Source: Hungatella effluvii
GTDB taxonomy: Bacteria > Bacillota > Clostridia > Lachnospirales > Lachnospiraceae
Reading direction: 5' to 3'
Length of the DNA stretch: 64,000 bases
Assembly (NCBI RefSeq): GCF_003201875.1
Contig: NZ_QJKD01000010.1
Location: 62,001-126,000 of the forward strand
In this document: positions 15,406 to 23,975 of the stretch, one piece after another
Position numbering within the stretch: position 1 is the first letter of the stretch
Layout: the number at the start of each line of letters is the position of its first letter
Program-made: the position numbers and the translations under genes
The notes under the pieces: generated by a model
What the model was told of the DNA's origin: nothing
What the model saw: only the letters and a program-made list of their open reading frames with translations
Database searches by the model: none

Positions 15406-16767
15406 TTAACCGGTTTTGGAAACCCTTCCTGCGTTTCTCTCCTTCCAAAAGCCATAGATTACGTAAATAAGTGTATAACAGGCCATAAATCCGGACACCA
15501 GCGGGGCGATGGTTCCGATACGGAACAGATTATCCGGCCAGCGGCTGTAGACCAACCAGATCAGAGGCATACGCAGAGCCAGGGCTCCGAAGCAGCAGCT
15601 GATCATGGTAAAAATGGTCTTCGACCTGCCATTTAAATAGCCGTTTAAACAGAACACGAAGCTGACTGCCAGATAGTCATAGCTGCACGATGTGAAAAAC
15701 GGAATTCCCGCCGCTATGATATCCTGGTTATCTGAGAAAATCCCAATCATGGTCTGCGGAGACACCTGGGCCCACAGCCAGAACACTGCGGAAGCCGCCA
15801 CCGCAAAGGCAAGCCCTGCCGCAAGGGAACGCTTTGCCCGCTCCGGCTTACCCGCCCCGTAATTCTGAGCGGTGATGGCCGCCAGCGCGCCTGCGATGGA
15901 GGTGGCGGGCAGCATGGCAAACACATCATACTTGCTTGCCACGCCCACGGCCGCCGCCGCATAGACGCCCAGCCGGTTCGTCACACTGGTCAGATAGAGG
16001 AAGGAGAGCCGCACCATGCATTCCTGCAGGGAGATGGGAATCCCCACCTTAGCCAGCTCCAGCGCCTTATCCTGGTCGATTTTTAAATTGGCAAACCGGA
16101 AGGTAAAGATAAACTGATTCCTGTTTAAGTACCAGATCGCACAGATCATACTGACCGCCTGGGATCCGATGGTGGCAATGGCGACTCCCGCCACCCCCAT
16201 GCCGAGGATGCCTGTAAGCACCACGTCGCCTACGATGTTTAACACACAGGCCAGGGCGATAAACATCATGGGCCGTTTGGAGTCCCCGTATCCCCGCAGG
16301 ATCGCGCTGATGGCGTTATAGCCGCAGATAAAGAGGATTCCGCAGCTGCATATGATCACATACAGCTTTGCCAGTTCAAACGACTCCTCAGGCGTTTTCA
16401 ACAGCCTTAAAATAGCCGGAGTAAAAAAGAGCATCAGAACCGTCAGTACGACCGCCGCCGCCCCGAATATGGACAGCGTCGTCCCGATGGTCTTCTTCAC
16501 CTCCTCCTTCGCATTCATCCCCGTATACTTTCCCACCATAATGGTTCCGCCGAGCGTAAGTCCCGTAATCATGCTGGTGATGATCTGTGTCACCTGCGTT
16601 CCCGTGGAAACCGCGGCGACGCTCTCCGGCGTACAGTATTTGCCGATCACAAGCAGATCCACGGCCCCATACAGCGCCTGAATCACATTTGCAATCACAA
16701 ACGGAATAGAAAATTCCAGCAAAACCCGGAACACATTTCCTTCCGTCAGATTATTCTCCTGTTTCAT
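15406..16767 (-). CDS. MATE-family multidrug/organic cation exporter
   Basis: This 453-residue membrane protein has twelve predicted helices in two related halves, with the family start LTEGNVFRVLLEFSIPFVIANVIQALYGAVDLLVIGKY and the mid-protein VGIPISLQECMVRLSFLYLTSV. It exports organic cations or drugs by Na+ or H+ antiport. A related gene lies at 22419. GGGAGG precedes the ATG. Ends 32 bases upstream of... no partner; ytaF follows on the same strand after a 32-base gap. Confidence 0.92.
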   Translation of the reverse strand: MKQENNLTEGNVFRVLLEFSIPFVIANVIQALYGAVDLLVIGKYCTPESVAAVSTGTQVTQIITSMITGLTLGGTIMVGKYTGMNAKEEVKKTIGTTLSIFGAAAVVLTVLMLFFTPAILRLLKTPEESFELAKLYVIICSCGILFICGYNAISAILRGYGDSKRPMMFIALACVLNIVGDVVLTGILGMGVAGVAIATIGSQAVSMICAIWYLNRNQFIFTFRFANLKIDQDKALELAKVGIPISLQECMVRLSFLYLTSVTNRLGVYAAAAVGVASKYDVFAMLPATSIAGALAAITAQNYGAGKPERAKRSLAAGLAFAVAASAVFWLWAQVSPQTMIGIFSDNQDIIAAGIPFFTSCSYDYLAVSFVFCLNGYLNGRSKTIFTMISCCFGALALRMPLIWLVYSRWPDNLFRIGTIAPLVSGFMACYTLIYVIYGFWKERNAGRVSKTG

Positions 16768-16826
16768 CTTCCAGTTCCTCCCAGTCTCTGTAACATTAAC
16801 AATGCTCTATTCTATTACATAAAATA

Positions 16827-16849
16827 GACCTTCCAGCAACTGGAAGGTC
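16827..16849 (-). terminator. Terminator after signal peptidase copy 1
   Basis: GACCTTCCAG (16827-16836) pairs perfectly with CTGGAAGGTC (16840-16849); the minus strand continues TATTTTAT. The same element, slightly changed, follows the second signal peptidase gene. Confidence 0.75.
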
Positions 16850-16865
16850 AAGTGATTTCTAAAAA

Positions 16866-17432
16866 TTATTTAATTTTTCCAATTCTGGGATAGTAACGGA
16901 AGAGAACCTTTGCCAGTATCTTCTTCTCCGGCACATAGGGATCCGGCCAGTATCTCGCGTCTGCGGAGTAATTCCGGTTGTCTCCCAGCATCAGGTAACA
17001 GTCCTCCGGCACTTCAAAATGATAATCGTCGGAATCCATCGCCTCCCGCAAATACGGCTCGTCCTGCAGGGCTCCGTCAATGTACAACTGATTGTCCCTG
17101 ATCTCCACCGTCTCTCCGGGAAGTCCGATGACCCGCTTCACCAGGCGTGTTTCCTCGCTGCCGGGCCCTGTCTCATGATCGAAAATAATGATATCTCCCC
17201 GCTCAGGATCTCCGCCGAGCTTATAGGCCAGCCTGGAACCGATTATCCGGTCTCCTGTCATGATCGTCGTTTCCATGGAACCGGAGGGCACCGTGCTGTT
17301 CGCTATAATGAAGGTGTTAAGGAAGAACGCGATCGCCGCAGCTGCAATGATGATCTTCACCCATTCAAATATTTCTTTTTTCAGGTCAAACGGCTCTTCC
17401 TGTTCCTGTAACTTTTCTTTTTTCTCTCTCAT
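16866..17432 (-). CDS. Type I signal peptidase, copy 1
   Basis: This 188-residue membrane protease has a charged N-terminal tail rich in Lys/Glu, one transmembrane anchor (IIIAAAAIAFFLNTFIIA), the catalytic Ser in VPSGSMETTI and the catalytic Lys in TRLVKRVIGLPGE, then LMLGDNRNYSADARYWPDPYVP. It removes signal peptides from exported proteins on the outer membrane face. An upstream in-frame ATG (17477) exists, but the paralog at 17568-18134 has the same AAGGAAA site relative to the MREKK/MKEKK start, so I use 17432. The two genes are a tandem duplication, about 80 percent alike by eye. Confidence 0.93.
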   Translation of the reverse strand: MREKKEKLQEQEEPFDLKKEIFEWVKIIIAAAAIAFFLNTFIIANSTVPSGSMETTIMTGDRIIGSRLAYKLGGDPERGDIIIFDHETGPGSEETRLVKRVIGLPGETVEIRDNQLYIDGALQDEPYLREAMDSDDYHFEVPEDCYLMLGDNRNYSADARYWPDPYVPEKKILAKVLFRYYPRIGKIK

Positions 17433-17528
17433 GTCTGCACATTTTCCTTTGCTGTTCTGTTTTTTATATTCTAACACAAAAAACTCAATCTGTTCATCTT
17501 TTTCGCAATTTAAGATAAAAATAATATA

Positions 17529-17551
17529 GACCTTCCATCAGCTGGGAGGTC
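17529..17551 (-). terminator. Terminator after signal peptidase copy 2
   Basis: GACCTTCCAT (17529-17538) pairs with GTGGGAGGTC-like GCTGGGAGGTC (17541-17551, one G-U pair and one mismatch); the minus strand continues TATATTATTTTTAT. It is the sister of the element at 16827, so gene and terminator duplicated together. Confidence 0.7.
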
Positions 17552-17567
17552 AAATAATTATTCGATT

Positions 17568-18134
17568 TTATTTAATTAATCCGATTTTGGGCCAGTAACG
17601 GAAAAGAACCTTTGCCCGTATCTTCTTCTTCGGCACATAGGGATCCGGCCAGCTTCTTGCATCTGCGGAGTAGTTCCGGTTGTCCCCCAGCATCAGATAA
17701 CAGCCCTGCGGCACTTCAAAATGATAGTCTTCTGAAACCATCGCCTCTTTTAAATACGGTTCATCGAGAACCACACCGTCGATAAATACCTGATTGTTCC
17801 TGATGTCCACAGTCTCTCCCGGCAAACCGATAACCCGCTTTAGTAAATGTGTCTCTTCATTTCCAGGTCCTGTCTCATGGTCGAAATTAACAATATCTCC
17901 CCTGGCGGGTTCACCGCCAAACTTATAGGCCAGCCTGGAGCCAATGATGCGGTCCCCTGTCATGATCGTCGTTTCCATAGAACCGGACGGCACCCAACTG
18001 TTGGCAATGATAAGGGTATTTAGACAGAACGCGATAACCGCCGCAGCTACAATAATCTTCACCCATTCAAAAATCTCTTTCTTTAAATTAAATGGTTCTT
18101 CCTGTTCCTGCGTTTTTTCTTTTTTCTCTTTCAT
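17568..18134 (-). CDS. Type I signal peptidase, copy 2
   Basis: This 188-residue paralog of the gene at 16866 has the same layout: MKEKKEKTQEQEEPF tail, one anchor helix, catalytic Ser in VPSGSMETTI, catalytic Lys in THLLKRVIGLPGE, and the same C-terminal LMLGDNRNYSADARSWPDPYVP. Differences cluster in the region between anchor and Ser (SWVPSGS against STVPSGS) and around the substrate groove (VLDEPYLKEAMVSEDYH), so cleavage preferences may have diverged. AAGGAAA precedes the ATG at 18134. Each copy has its own terminator, so they can be expressed separately. Confidence 0.93.
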   Translation of the reverse strand: MKEKKEKTQEQEEPFNLKKEIFEWVKIIVAAAVIAFCLNTLIIANSWVPSGSMETTIMTGDRIIGSRLAYKFGGEPARGDIVNFDHETGPGNEETHLLKRVIGLPGETVDIRNNQVFIDGVVLDEPYLKEAMVSEDYHFEVPQGCYLMLGDNRNYSADARSWPDPYVPKKKIRAKVLFRYWPKIGLIK

Positions 18135-18289
18135 ACGTACATTTTCCTTTGCAGTTTTGTTAGTCTGGTACTAGTTTACCACAAAATTCCCTGTACGTTC
18201 AGTCTTTTCACATAAAATTAACATTTAATTTGGTATACACAAAATCAGCAGGTACTGACTCGTAAACTCACGCTTGCCTAACAAAGAAA

Positions 18290-18317
18290 CAGCCGGAACG
18301 GTTTCCCGCTCCGGCTG
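18290..18317 (-). terminator. Terminator of the PTS operon
   Basis: CAGCCGGA and the matching CCGGCTG flank a short loop; the minus strand continues TTTCTTTG. It lies 13 bases after the EIICB stop codon. Confidence 0.75.
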
Positions 18318-18330
18318 CCTTTATCACTGA

Positions 18331-19803
18331 CTACTTACATAACTTCTTAAATTCATCAGCAACGAACTGTACCTGAGTACCCACAATAACCTGTACATCC
18401 GTTTTACTCGGTCTGATTACGCCTGCAACTCCGGCAGATTTAATCTTTTTCTCATTAACCTGTGTGTAATCCTTGATTTCCAGTCTCAATCTGGTAATAC
18501 AGTTATCAATGCTCTTAATATTTTCTTTTCCGCCAAGACCTTCCAGAATGATTGTTGCAATCTGGGTATAATCATTATTAGCGAGAGTTACTTTTGTCTC
18601 GTCCAAATCATCATCATCTTCACGACCAGGTGTCTTTAAGTTAAACTTTGTAATCACAATGCGGAATACTAAGTAATAAACAATACCGACAACTACTGCG
18701 ATTGGAAGAATCATCCATGGATTCTCTGCCATTGGGGTAAAGGAGCTTAAAATCCAGTCAATTGCACCGCCGGAGAAGGAGAAACCTGCTCTGACAGGAA
18801 GTGCAACGGTAATGGCCGCTGTAACACCGGCTAACAGTGCATGAACTACGTATAAACCAGGAGCCAGGAACATGAATGCGAATTCGATTGGCTCTGTTAC
18901 ACCTGTCAGGAAAGAACAGAATGCTGCGGATGCAAGAAGACCAAATACCATTTTCTTCTTGCCTGGTTTTGCTGTGTGGTACATAGCCAGACATGCTGCC
19001 GGAAGACCAACCATCATGAATGGGAAGAAACCTGTCATGTACATTCCGGTCTGTCCGTAAACACCGGTGTTGCCCCAGAAATTACCCAGGTCGTTGATAC
19101 CGGCAACGTCAAACCAGAATACGGAGTTAAGTGCATGGTGTAAGCCAACAGGGATCAGCAGACGATTGAAGAAGGTATAAATACCGGTTCCAATTGCGCC
19201 AAGGCTTAAGATGCTTTCGCCAAGCTTTACCAATAAGCCGTATAACATCGGCCAGATAATGAACAGGATACCGCATGCGATAATGGAAACAAATGTCGTT
19301 ACGATAGCAACCGCACGTTTTCCGCTGAAGAATGCCAGCGCATCCGGAAGCTTTGTGCTCTTAAACTTGTTGTAGCAGGTTGAACCGATAACACCCGCTA
19401 AGATACCGATAAACTGATTGTTAATCTTTCCAAAAGCCGGATCTGCTTCCGCGCCGGTTAATGTGGAGACTACGCCGCTGCTTAAAATGTTCTGGAATAA
19501 CAGCATGGCTACCAGGGCGGACAGCGCTGCCGCACCGTCGTTGTCATCAGCCATTCCAATACCAACGCCGATTGCGAACAGCCAGGCCATGTTATCAATT
19601 ATGGCGCCGCCAACCTTGATAAAGAAGAATCCAAGAGTATACAGGAAACCACTCGTCGCATAACCATTCAGTTCTGCAACCGCCGCTCCGGCCATAACTC
19701 CTGGGGCAAGGATGTAACCAATACCCATCAAGATACCACATACCGGAAGTACCGCTACCGGCAGCATCAATGACTTGCCCAATTTCTGTAAATACTTCAT
19801 CAT
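18331..19803 (-). CDS. PTS EIICB, glucose/N-acetylglucosamine family
   Basis: This 490-residue sugar permease has an EIIC domain (about 1-390, ten hydrophobic segments) with LMLPVAVLPVCGILMGIGY, the LLIPVGLHHALNSVFW segment and the substrate-site GVTEPIEFAFMFLAP, then an acidic linker and a C-terminal EIIB domain with phospho-acceptor Cys435 in DNCITRLRLEI. It takes up and phosphorylates a hexose; sequence around the sugar site looks more like N-acetylglucosamine transporters than PtsG, but this is uncertain. EIIA and an HPr are separate genes of the same operon (20144, 19877), controlled by the LicT-like protein at 20661. Confidence 0.9.
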   Translation of the reverse strand: MMKYLQKLGKSLMLPVAVLPVCGILMGIGYILAPGVMAGAAVAELNGYATSGFLYTLGFFFIKVGGAIIDNMAWLFAIGVGIGMADDNDGAAALSALVAMLLFQNILSSGVVSTLTGAEADPAFGKINNQFIGILAGVIGSTCYNKFKSTKLPDALAFFSGKRAVAIVTTFVSIIACGILFIIWPMLYGLLVKLGESILSLGAIGTGIYTFFNRLLIPVGLHHALNSVFWFDVAGINDLGNFWGNTGVYGQTGMYMTGFFPFMMVGLPAACLAMYHTAKPGKKKMVFGLLASAAFCSFLTGVTEPIEFAFMFLAPGLYVVHALLAGVTAAITVALPVRAGFSFSGGAIDWILSSFTPMAENPWMILPIAVVVGIVYYLVFRIVITKFNLKTPGREDDDDLDETKVTLANNDYTQIATIILEGLGGKENIKSIDNCITRLRLEIKDYTQVNEKKIKSAGVAGVIRPSKTDVQVIVGTQVQFVADEFKKLCK

Positions 19804-19876
19804 AATAAAGAAACCCCTTTCTTTTTTGTCCTAACGGACATTATTTATCTGATCCTGTGCCCATCACAGGTTCAAA

Positions 19877-20131
19877 TCATATCTGGTCCAGCACCTCTAA
19901 AAGCGCTTTCTCCGCCTCTTCCTCATCGGTTCCCTCGAACCGGAAACGAAGCATCTCTCCTTCTCTGATCTCGAGACTCATCAGAGCCAGAAGATTCTTT
20001 CCATCTACCGTTTCCCCTTCCGCGGCAATGTCAATCCGGCATTCGTATTCTCTCGCTTTCATGAACAGCCGTGAAGCCGGCCTTGCGTGAAAGCCCATGG
20101 GGTCTTTCACTTCATATAAGAACTCCCTCAT
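19877..20131 (-). CDS. HPr-family phosphocarrier, regulatory Ser46 replaced by Asn
   Basis: This 84-residue protein has the catalytic histidine (His15) in PMGFHARPASRLF and the HPr core fold. At the place of regulatory Ser46 it has Asn (GKNLLALMSLEI, Asn46), so it could pass phosphate from enzyme I to EIIA but could not be phosphorylated by HPr kinase to act as CcpA corepressor. It lies inside the sugar operon, 13 bases after the EIIA gene. The window's other HPr-like protein (61502) has the reverse pattern: the serine kept, the histidine lost. A general ptsH/ptsI pair is presumably elsewhere. Confidence 0.88.
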   Translation of the reverse strand: MREFLYEVKDPMGFHARPASRLFMKAREYECRIDIAAEGETVDGKNLLALMSLEIREGEMLRFRFEGTDEEEAEKALLEVLDQI

Positions 20132-20143
20132 AGATCTCCAGCC

Positions 20144-20635
20144 CTATAATTCGATAATCGGATCCAGTTCCTTAACCTGCATGCCGGTATGGCATACCAT
20201 ATCCGGATAATTCGGCGTGTTGCATACGATGATTGGTGTGATCACATCGTAGCCAGCTTCCTTGATCGCGTAGATGTCAAACTCCACAAGGAGCTCTCCC
20301 GCATTGACATGCTCGCCCTGCTTCTTATAGGAGGTATAGTGCTCTCCCTTTAAATTTACGGTATCAAGGCCCACATGGACGATGATCTCAGCGCCTCCGT
20401 CAGTCGTTACGCTGACTGCGTGCTTTGTCTCAAACATAACGGTCAGAACACCGCTGGCCGGAGCCACGATTCTTCCCTTTTCCGGAATGATGGCAACACC
20501 CTTTCCGAGTATTTCCTGACTGAAGGTCGGGTCACTGACCTCGCTTAACGGTACCGCCTTTCCTTCTACCGGCGCAAGGATCTTCTCTCTCTCCTTCTCG
20601 CCTCCTGAAAACATCTTTTTTAATGAACTAAACAT
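20144..20635 (-). CDS. PTS EIIA, glucose (Crr) type
   Basis: This 163-residue soluble EIIA has a short N-terminal helix (MFSSLKKMFSGG), IAPVEGKAVPLSEV-type start and the two active-site histidines His72 (FETKHAVSV) and His87 (IIVHVGLDTVNLKG); His87 is the phosphorylation site by alignment to Crr. It takes phosphate from HPr and passes it to Cys435 of the EIICB product. As a stand-alone EIIA it might also serve other EIICB permeases. Second gene of the operon, 25 bases after the antiterminator gene. Confidence 0.92.
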   Translation of the reverse strand: MFSSLKKMFSGGEKEREKILAPVEGKAVPLSEVSDPTFSQEILGKGVAIIPEKGRIVAPASGVLTVMFETKHAVSVTTDGGAEIIVHVGLDTVNLKGEHYTSYKKQGEHVNAGELLVEFDIYAIKEAGYDVITPIIVCNTPNYPDMVCHTGMQVKELDPIIEL

Positions 20636-20660
20636 GTTTCCTCAATCTCCTTTCTTCTCC

Positions 20661-21488
20661 TTACATTCTTATTCTCTTAATATGGACAGCCAGATATGCC
20701 GTTTCTTCCTCGGTCACATCATGGTGGTAGGTCACCTGGATATAATCCTTCAGCTTCAGACTGCACGCGTATTCTTCCGGATACATCTGACTGATCAGCT
20801 GGTTGAATTCCGGATTATCGCTGTTTAGCATCTCACCTCCGATAATCCGCTGAGCCAGGAAACGAAGATGCGTGACAAAACGCTGGTAATTCAGCGAAGT
20901 TTCATCTAAATCCATGGAAAAATATTCTTTCACGATTTTTACAACATTCTGAATTAAGGTTGTAATATCAATCGTGTCCCGCATGGCTGTATTATATTCC
21001 GCATTTACTATATGAAGCGCGATAAATCCCGCCTCGTCCACCGGAAGTGTAATTCCAATCCTTCGCTCAATCAGGGCCACGGCGTACTCGCCGATTAAGT
21101 ACTCTTCCTTGTAGAACGTCTTGATCTCGTTTAACAGCGGATTGGTAAACATCATCTTCTCTTTAAATCGTTCGATGGCAAAATTAATATGATCTGTCAG
21201 TGTAATATAGATGCTTTGGTTCAATCGCCGGTTCAACACGCTTTTCGCATAATTGATGATCTCCGTGGATGCCTGAATGTGCTCCAGAGGCAGATTCGCC
21301 AACAGCTCTTTAAACTTATCCGTGCTGTTCTGGCTGTCTAGCCGGAAGACCTTCTCGATCTTTCCCTCTGGAATCTCTTTCCCGGGCTTCATTCCAAACC
21401 CCAGTCCCCGGCCCATGATAACGACTTCTTTTCCATCCGCTTCTATGGCACTGACAATGTTATTGTTGATAATCTTGTCAATTTTCAT
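20661..21488 (-). CDS. BglG/LicT-family transcription antiterminator
   Basis: This 275-residue RNA-binding protein has an N-terminal CAT domain (about 1-57; MKIDKIINNNIVSAI ... GRGLGFGMKPGKEI) and two PTS regulation domains, PRD1 (about 65-170) and PRD2 (about 171-275), with conserved histidines in LTDHINFAIERF, HIVNAEYN and YLAVHIKRI. When the sugar is present it binds the RAT hairpin at 21558-21585 in its own leader and prevents formation of the terminator at 21501-21561, turning on the whole operon. The PTS proteins encoded downstream should control it by phosphorylating its PRDs. Confidence 0.94.
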   Translation of the reverse strand: MKIDKIINNNIVSAIEADGKEVVIMGRGLGFGMKPGKEIPEGKIEKVFRLDSQNSTDKFKELLANLPLEHIQASTEIINYAKSVLNRRLNQSIYITLTDHINFAIERFKEKMMFTNPLLNEIKTFYKEEYLIGEYAVALIERRIGITLPVDEAGFIALHIVNAEYNTAMRDTIDITTLIQNVVKIVKEYFSMDLDETSLNYQRFVTHLRFLAQRIIGGEMLNSDNPEFNQLISQMYPEEYACSLKLKDYIQVTYHHDVTEEETAYLAVHIKRIRM

Positions 21489-21500
21489 ACTTCACCTACA

Positions 21501-21561
21501 AATAAAAAAACCAATTTTGCCAGCGAAAATAAAATTATATTTTCATTGATCAAAATTGGTT
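21501..21561 (-). terminator. LicT-controlled leader terminator
   Basis: On the minus strand AACCAATTTTG (21561-21551) pairs with CAAAATTGGTT (21519-21509), followed by seven T. The 5' arm overlaps the end of the RAT element, which is the classic BglG/LicT antitermination layout. Confidence 0.9.
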
Positions 21562-21585
21562 TTGCCTGCTTACCAGTAACAATCC
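21558..21585 (-). promoter_or_regulatory. RAT (ribonucleic antiterminator) element
   Basis: The minus strand reads GGATTGTTACTGGTAA followed by GCAGGCAAAACC, close to known LicT/BglG targets with the asymmetric internal loops GG/AAAACC. It sits between promoter and the leader terminator. Confidence 0.9.
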
Positions 21586-21607
21586 ATCTCGTATTAACTT
21601 AATTCAT

Positions 21608-21636
21608 ACTATACCAGAACTCTAGGAAAAAGTCAA
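21608..21636 (-). promoter_or_regulatory. Promoter of the licT-PTS operon
   Basis: TTGACT (21636-21631), 17-bp spacer, TATAGT (21613-21608) on the minus strand, about 20 bases before the RAT. Confidence 0.8.
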
Positions 21637-21661
21637 CAAATTATTTAGACATTTTTTATAC

Positions 21662-22312
21662 TTATTTAATAATTCCTGATTTTTTATTGTTTTTCTCGAA
21701 TTCCATACGTAATTTTTCAATGGATTTCTTCTCGATCCGGCTGACATAGGACCTGGATATTCCTAACATATCAGCGATCTCCCGCTGGGTGTGCTCCTTT
21801 CCTCCGTATAGTCCGTACCGCATGCCGATCACCTTTTTTTCCGTGTCTCTGAGACAGTGGTCAAACGCATCGTACAGTTCCTTGATGTCCTGGCTCAGGA
21901 TGATGGTCTCCAGAGCCTCCTTGTTCTCCATCTCTATGACATCCACCAGGCTGACGGTCTCACCATCCTTGTCTACTCCGATGGGCTCAAATAAAGACAC
22001 CTCTTTTGAATATTTTTTATTAGCACGAAGGAGCATGAGGATTTCATTTTCCACACACTTCGCGGCGTAGGTGGCGAGTCTTGACCCCCTGTCCGTGTGA
22101 AACGTATTGACGGCCTTGATCAGACCGATGGTTCCGACAGACAGGAGGTCCTCCATATCATAATCCGTATTCTGATACTTCTTGGCCACATGCGCTACCA
22201 GACGCATATTCCGCTCGATGAGTGTGGCTCTCGCCTCCTGATCCCCTTCCTGGTATCGTTCCAGACACTCTCGTTCCTCTCGCGCAGTTAAAGGTTTGGG
22301 AAAAGTTTTCAA
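21662..22312 (-). CDS. sigK: Sporulation sigma factor SigK, mother-cell late stage
   Basis: This 216-residue sigma factor has region 2 (RNMRLVAHVAKKYQNTDYDMEDLLSVGTIGLIKAVNTF) and region 4 (RYGLYGGKEHTQREIADMLGISRSYVSRIEKKSI), with the SigE/SigK pattern. The gene starts at a TTG with AAGGCGG eight bases before; a stop codon lies in frame six codons upstream. The protein begins at the FPKPL segment that in Bacillus follows the cleaved pro-sequence, so it has no room for one, as described for Clostridioides difficile. The gene is intact, with no skin-type insertion. SigE is possible but region 2/4 and the start fit SigK better. Confidence 0.87.
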   Translation of the reverse strand: MKTFPKPLTAREERECLERYQEGDQEARATLIERNMRLVAHVAKKYQNTDYDMEDLLSVGTIGLIKAVNTFHTDRGSRLATYAAKCVENEILMLLRANKKYSKEVSLFEPIGVDKDGETVSLVDVIEMENKEALETIILSQDIKELYDAFDHCLRDTEKKVIGMRYGLYGGKEHTQREIADMLGISRSYVSRIEKKSIEKLRMEFEKNNKKSGIIK

Positions 22313-22418
22313 AGAAAGCCGCCTTAAAACTTACTTACTCTCATTTTATGCCGTCTTTCCTTTTAAAGTGCTTTTACAAAAAATATAGGCTTATACTTCT
22401 TTTTATTTTCCCTCGTTT

Positions 22419-23759
22419 TTACCTTTTTCGCGTCTCTTCCCACCTCATATAGCCGAAACAGATGACGATGGACACGAAGGAAGCCATCGGCGCGGCAAGT
22501 CCCATGGGAAATAAGCTGTCCCCTGCGATCAGGCTGAAGCCGTAGGTCGCCGGAATCCGGACAAGAAAGGTCGCGATCATGCTGTGGATAAACGGGACCA
22601 GCGCGTTGCTCCTGCCGCTGAAATACGAGTTGATGCAGAACACGAAGCTGACCAGGATGCAGTCATAGGAGTACGACCGGAGGTACTGGGCCGCCGCCAG
22701 TATGACGGCCTCGTCCCTGGAGAACACCGCCGTGACCAGCGGCGCAGAAAACTGGACGAAAATACAGACTGCGATCCCAAAGATCAGGGAAAAGCCGATC
22801 CCGTACCAGAGCGCCCGCTTCGCCCGCTCCGGCTTCTTCGCCCCGATGTTCTGCGCAGTCACCGTGGTCACCGCCGATGCGATAGCGCTTGGTGGCAGCA
22901 TGGCAAAAGAGATGATCTTCTCCACGACTCCCACGGCGGCAGACGCGGTCAGTCCCATGGTGTTGATGATCGTTGTGATAATCAGGAATGAGACGTTGAC
23001 CAGCGCGTCCTGCAGGGCAAGTGGAAATCCTACCTTGAGGATGGCGGCGGCCGGTTTCCTGCGGAGTCTTAAGTGACGCCGTCCAAAGGGGAAGGAAAAT
23101 CCTTTTTTGTACATATATGCCAGGGCCGCCAGGAAGCTGACTGCCTGAGCGATGACCGTGGCGAGAGCCGCTCCGGCAGCCCCCATGCCCATCCAGCCGG
23201 TGAACAGGAAATCGCCGATGACATTGACGATGCAGGCCAGGCCGATGAAGATTACCGGAGTCCGTGAATCTCCGATCCCGCGGAAAATTCCGCTGACGCC
23301 GTTATATCCGGTGATAAACGGAAGTCCGCAGGAACAGATGAAGATATAGCTGCGCGCCGCACTGACCGCCTCCAGCGGGGTTTTCATCAGGGCTACAGCC
23401 CCATTAACGGCAATCAGCATCAGCGGGGTTAAGACAAGGGCCATCAGGCCGAATAAGACGGCGACACAGCCCACAGCCTCCGCCGCGCCTTCCTCGTTCT
23501 TCTCTCCGATCTTCTGACCGATCAGTACAGTCCCGCCCATGGATATTCCCAGGATGATCCAGGTGACTGTCTGCATCACCTGGCTGCCGATCGCCACGGC
23601 GGATACGGACGCGGAAGTCGAAAACTGTCCCACGACAAATAAATCGACGGCTCCATATAACGCCTGAAGAAAGTTTGAGATGAGAAATGGAACGGCAAAG
23701 CGCAGAAGCGCCGGGGCCAGTTTTCCCTCTGTCAGTGTGTTTTGAGTGGTTGAATTCAT
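22419..23759 (-). CDS. MATE-family exporter, second copy
   Basis: This 446-residue, twelve-helix exporter has the family start LTEGKLAPALLRFAVPFLISNFLQALYGAVDLFVVGQF and VGFPLALQDALVNVSFLIITTI. It is clearly related to the product of 15406-16767 (same subfamily, roughly half identical by eye) but is not a recent duplicate. AGGAGG precedes the ATG. A hairpin (23799-23841) in its leader may be the terminator of the preceding purine gene or an attenuator for this one. Confidence 0.92.
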   Translation of the reverse strand: MNSTTQNTLTEGKLAPALLRFAVPFLISNFLQALYGAVDLFVVGQFSTSASVSAVAIGSQVMQTVTWIILGISMGGTVLIGQKIGEKNEEGAAEAVGCVAVLFGLMALVLTPLMLIAVNGAVALMKTPLEAVSAARSYIFICSCGLPFITGYNGVSGIFRGIGDSRTPVIFIGLACIVNVIGDFLFTGWMGMGAAGAALATVIAQAVSFLAALAYMYKKGFSFPFGRRHLRLRRKPAAAILKVGFPLALQDALVNVSFLIITTIINTMGLTASAAVGVVEKIISFAMLPPSAIASAVTTVTAQNIGAKKPERAKRALWYGIGFSLIFGIAVCIFVQFSAPLVTAVFSRDEAVILAAAQYLRSYSYDCILVSFVFCINSYFSGRSNALVPFIHSMIATFLVRIPATYGFSLIAGDSLFPMGLAAPMASFVSIVICFGYMRWEETRKR

Positions 23760-23798
23760 ATAAAGGTACCTCCTGAGCTTTCTTTACTACGTAAAAAA

Positions 23799-23841
23799 GC
23801 CGGATAAAATATCAGGATTTCCACCTGACATCTTATCCGGC
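23799..23841 (-). terminator. Intrinsic terminator between purV and the MATE gene
   Basis: GCCGGATAA (23799-23807) pairs with TTATCCGGC (23833-23841), with an inner ATCAGG/CCTGA stem; on the minus strand six T follow. It lies 134 bases after the purV stop and 39 before the MATE start. Confidence 0.8.
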
Positions 23842-23975
23842 ATATAAAATTCAAACGATTTATATCCCTCCGATGAACCACTAATATTTTATCAAATATC
23901 TTCGGTTTGTCAATACTTTGCCTCGTTTTTTGTCTTTTCTTTTGTCTTACTTTGTCTCCGCTAAAACGCAGAGTC

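Noticed and set aside
18331..20131. HPr and EIICB as a fused or broken PTS protein
   Set aside because: Each has a start, stop and its complete domain; separate genes of an operon explain the layout.
21662..22312. SigK gene interrupted by a skin-like element
   Set aside because: The gene is continuous through both DNA-binding regions and ends normally.
22419..23759. Recent duplication of the two MATE genes
   Set aside because: The proteins are related but differ throughout, and flanks differ; they are old paralogs.
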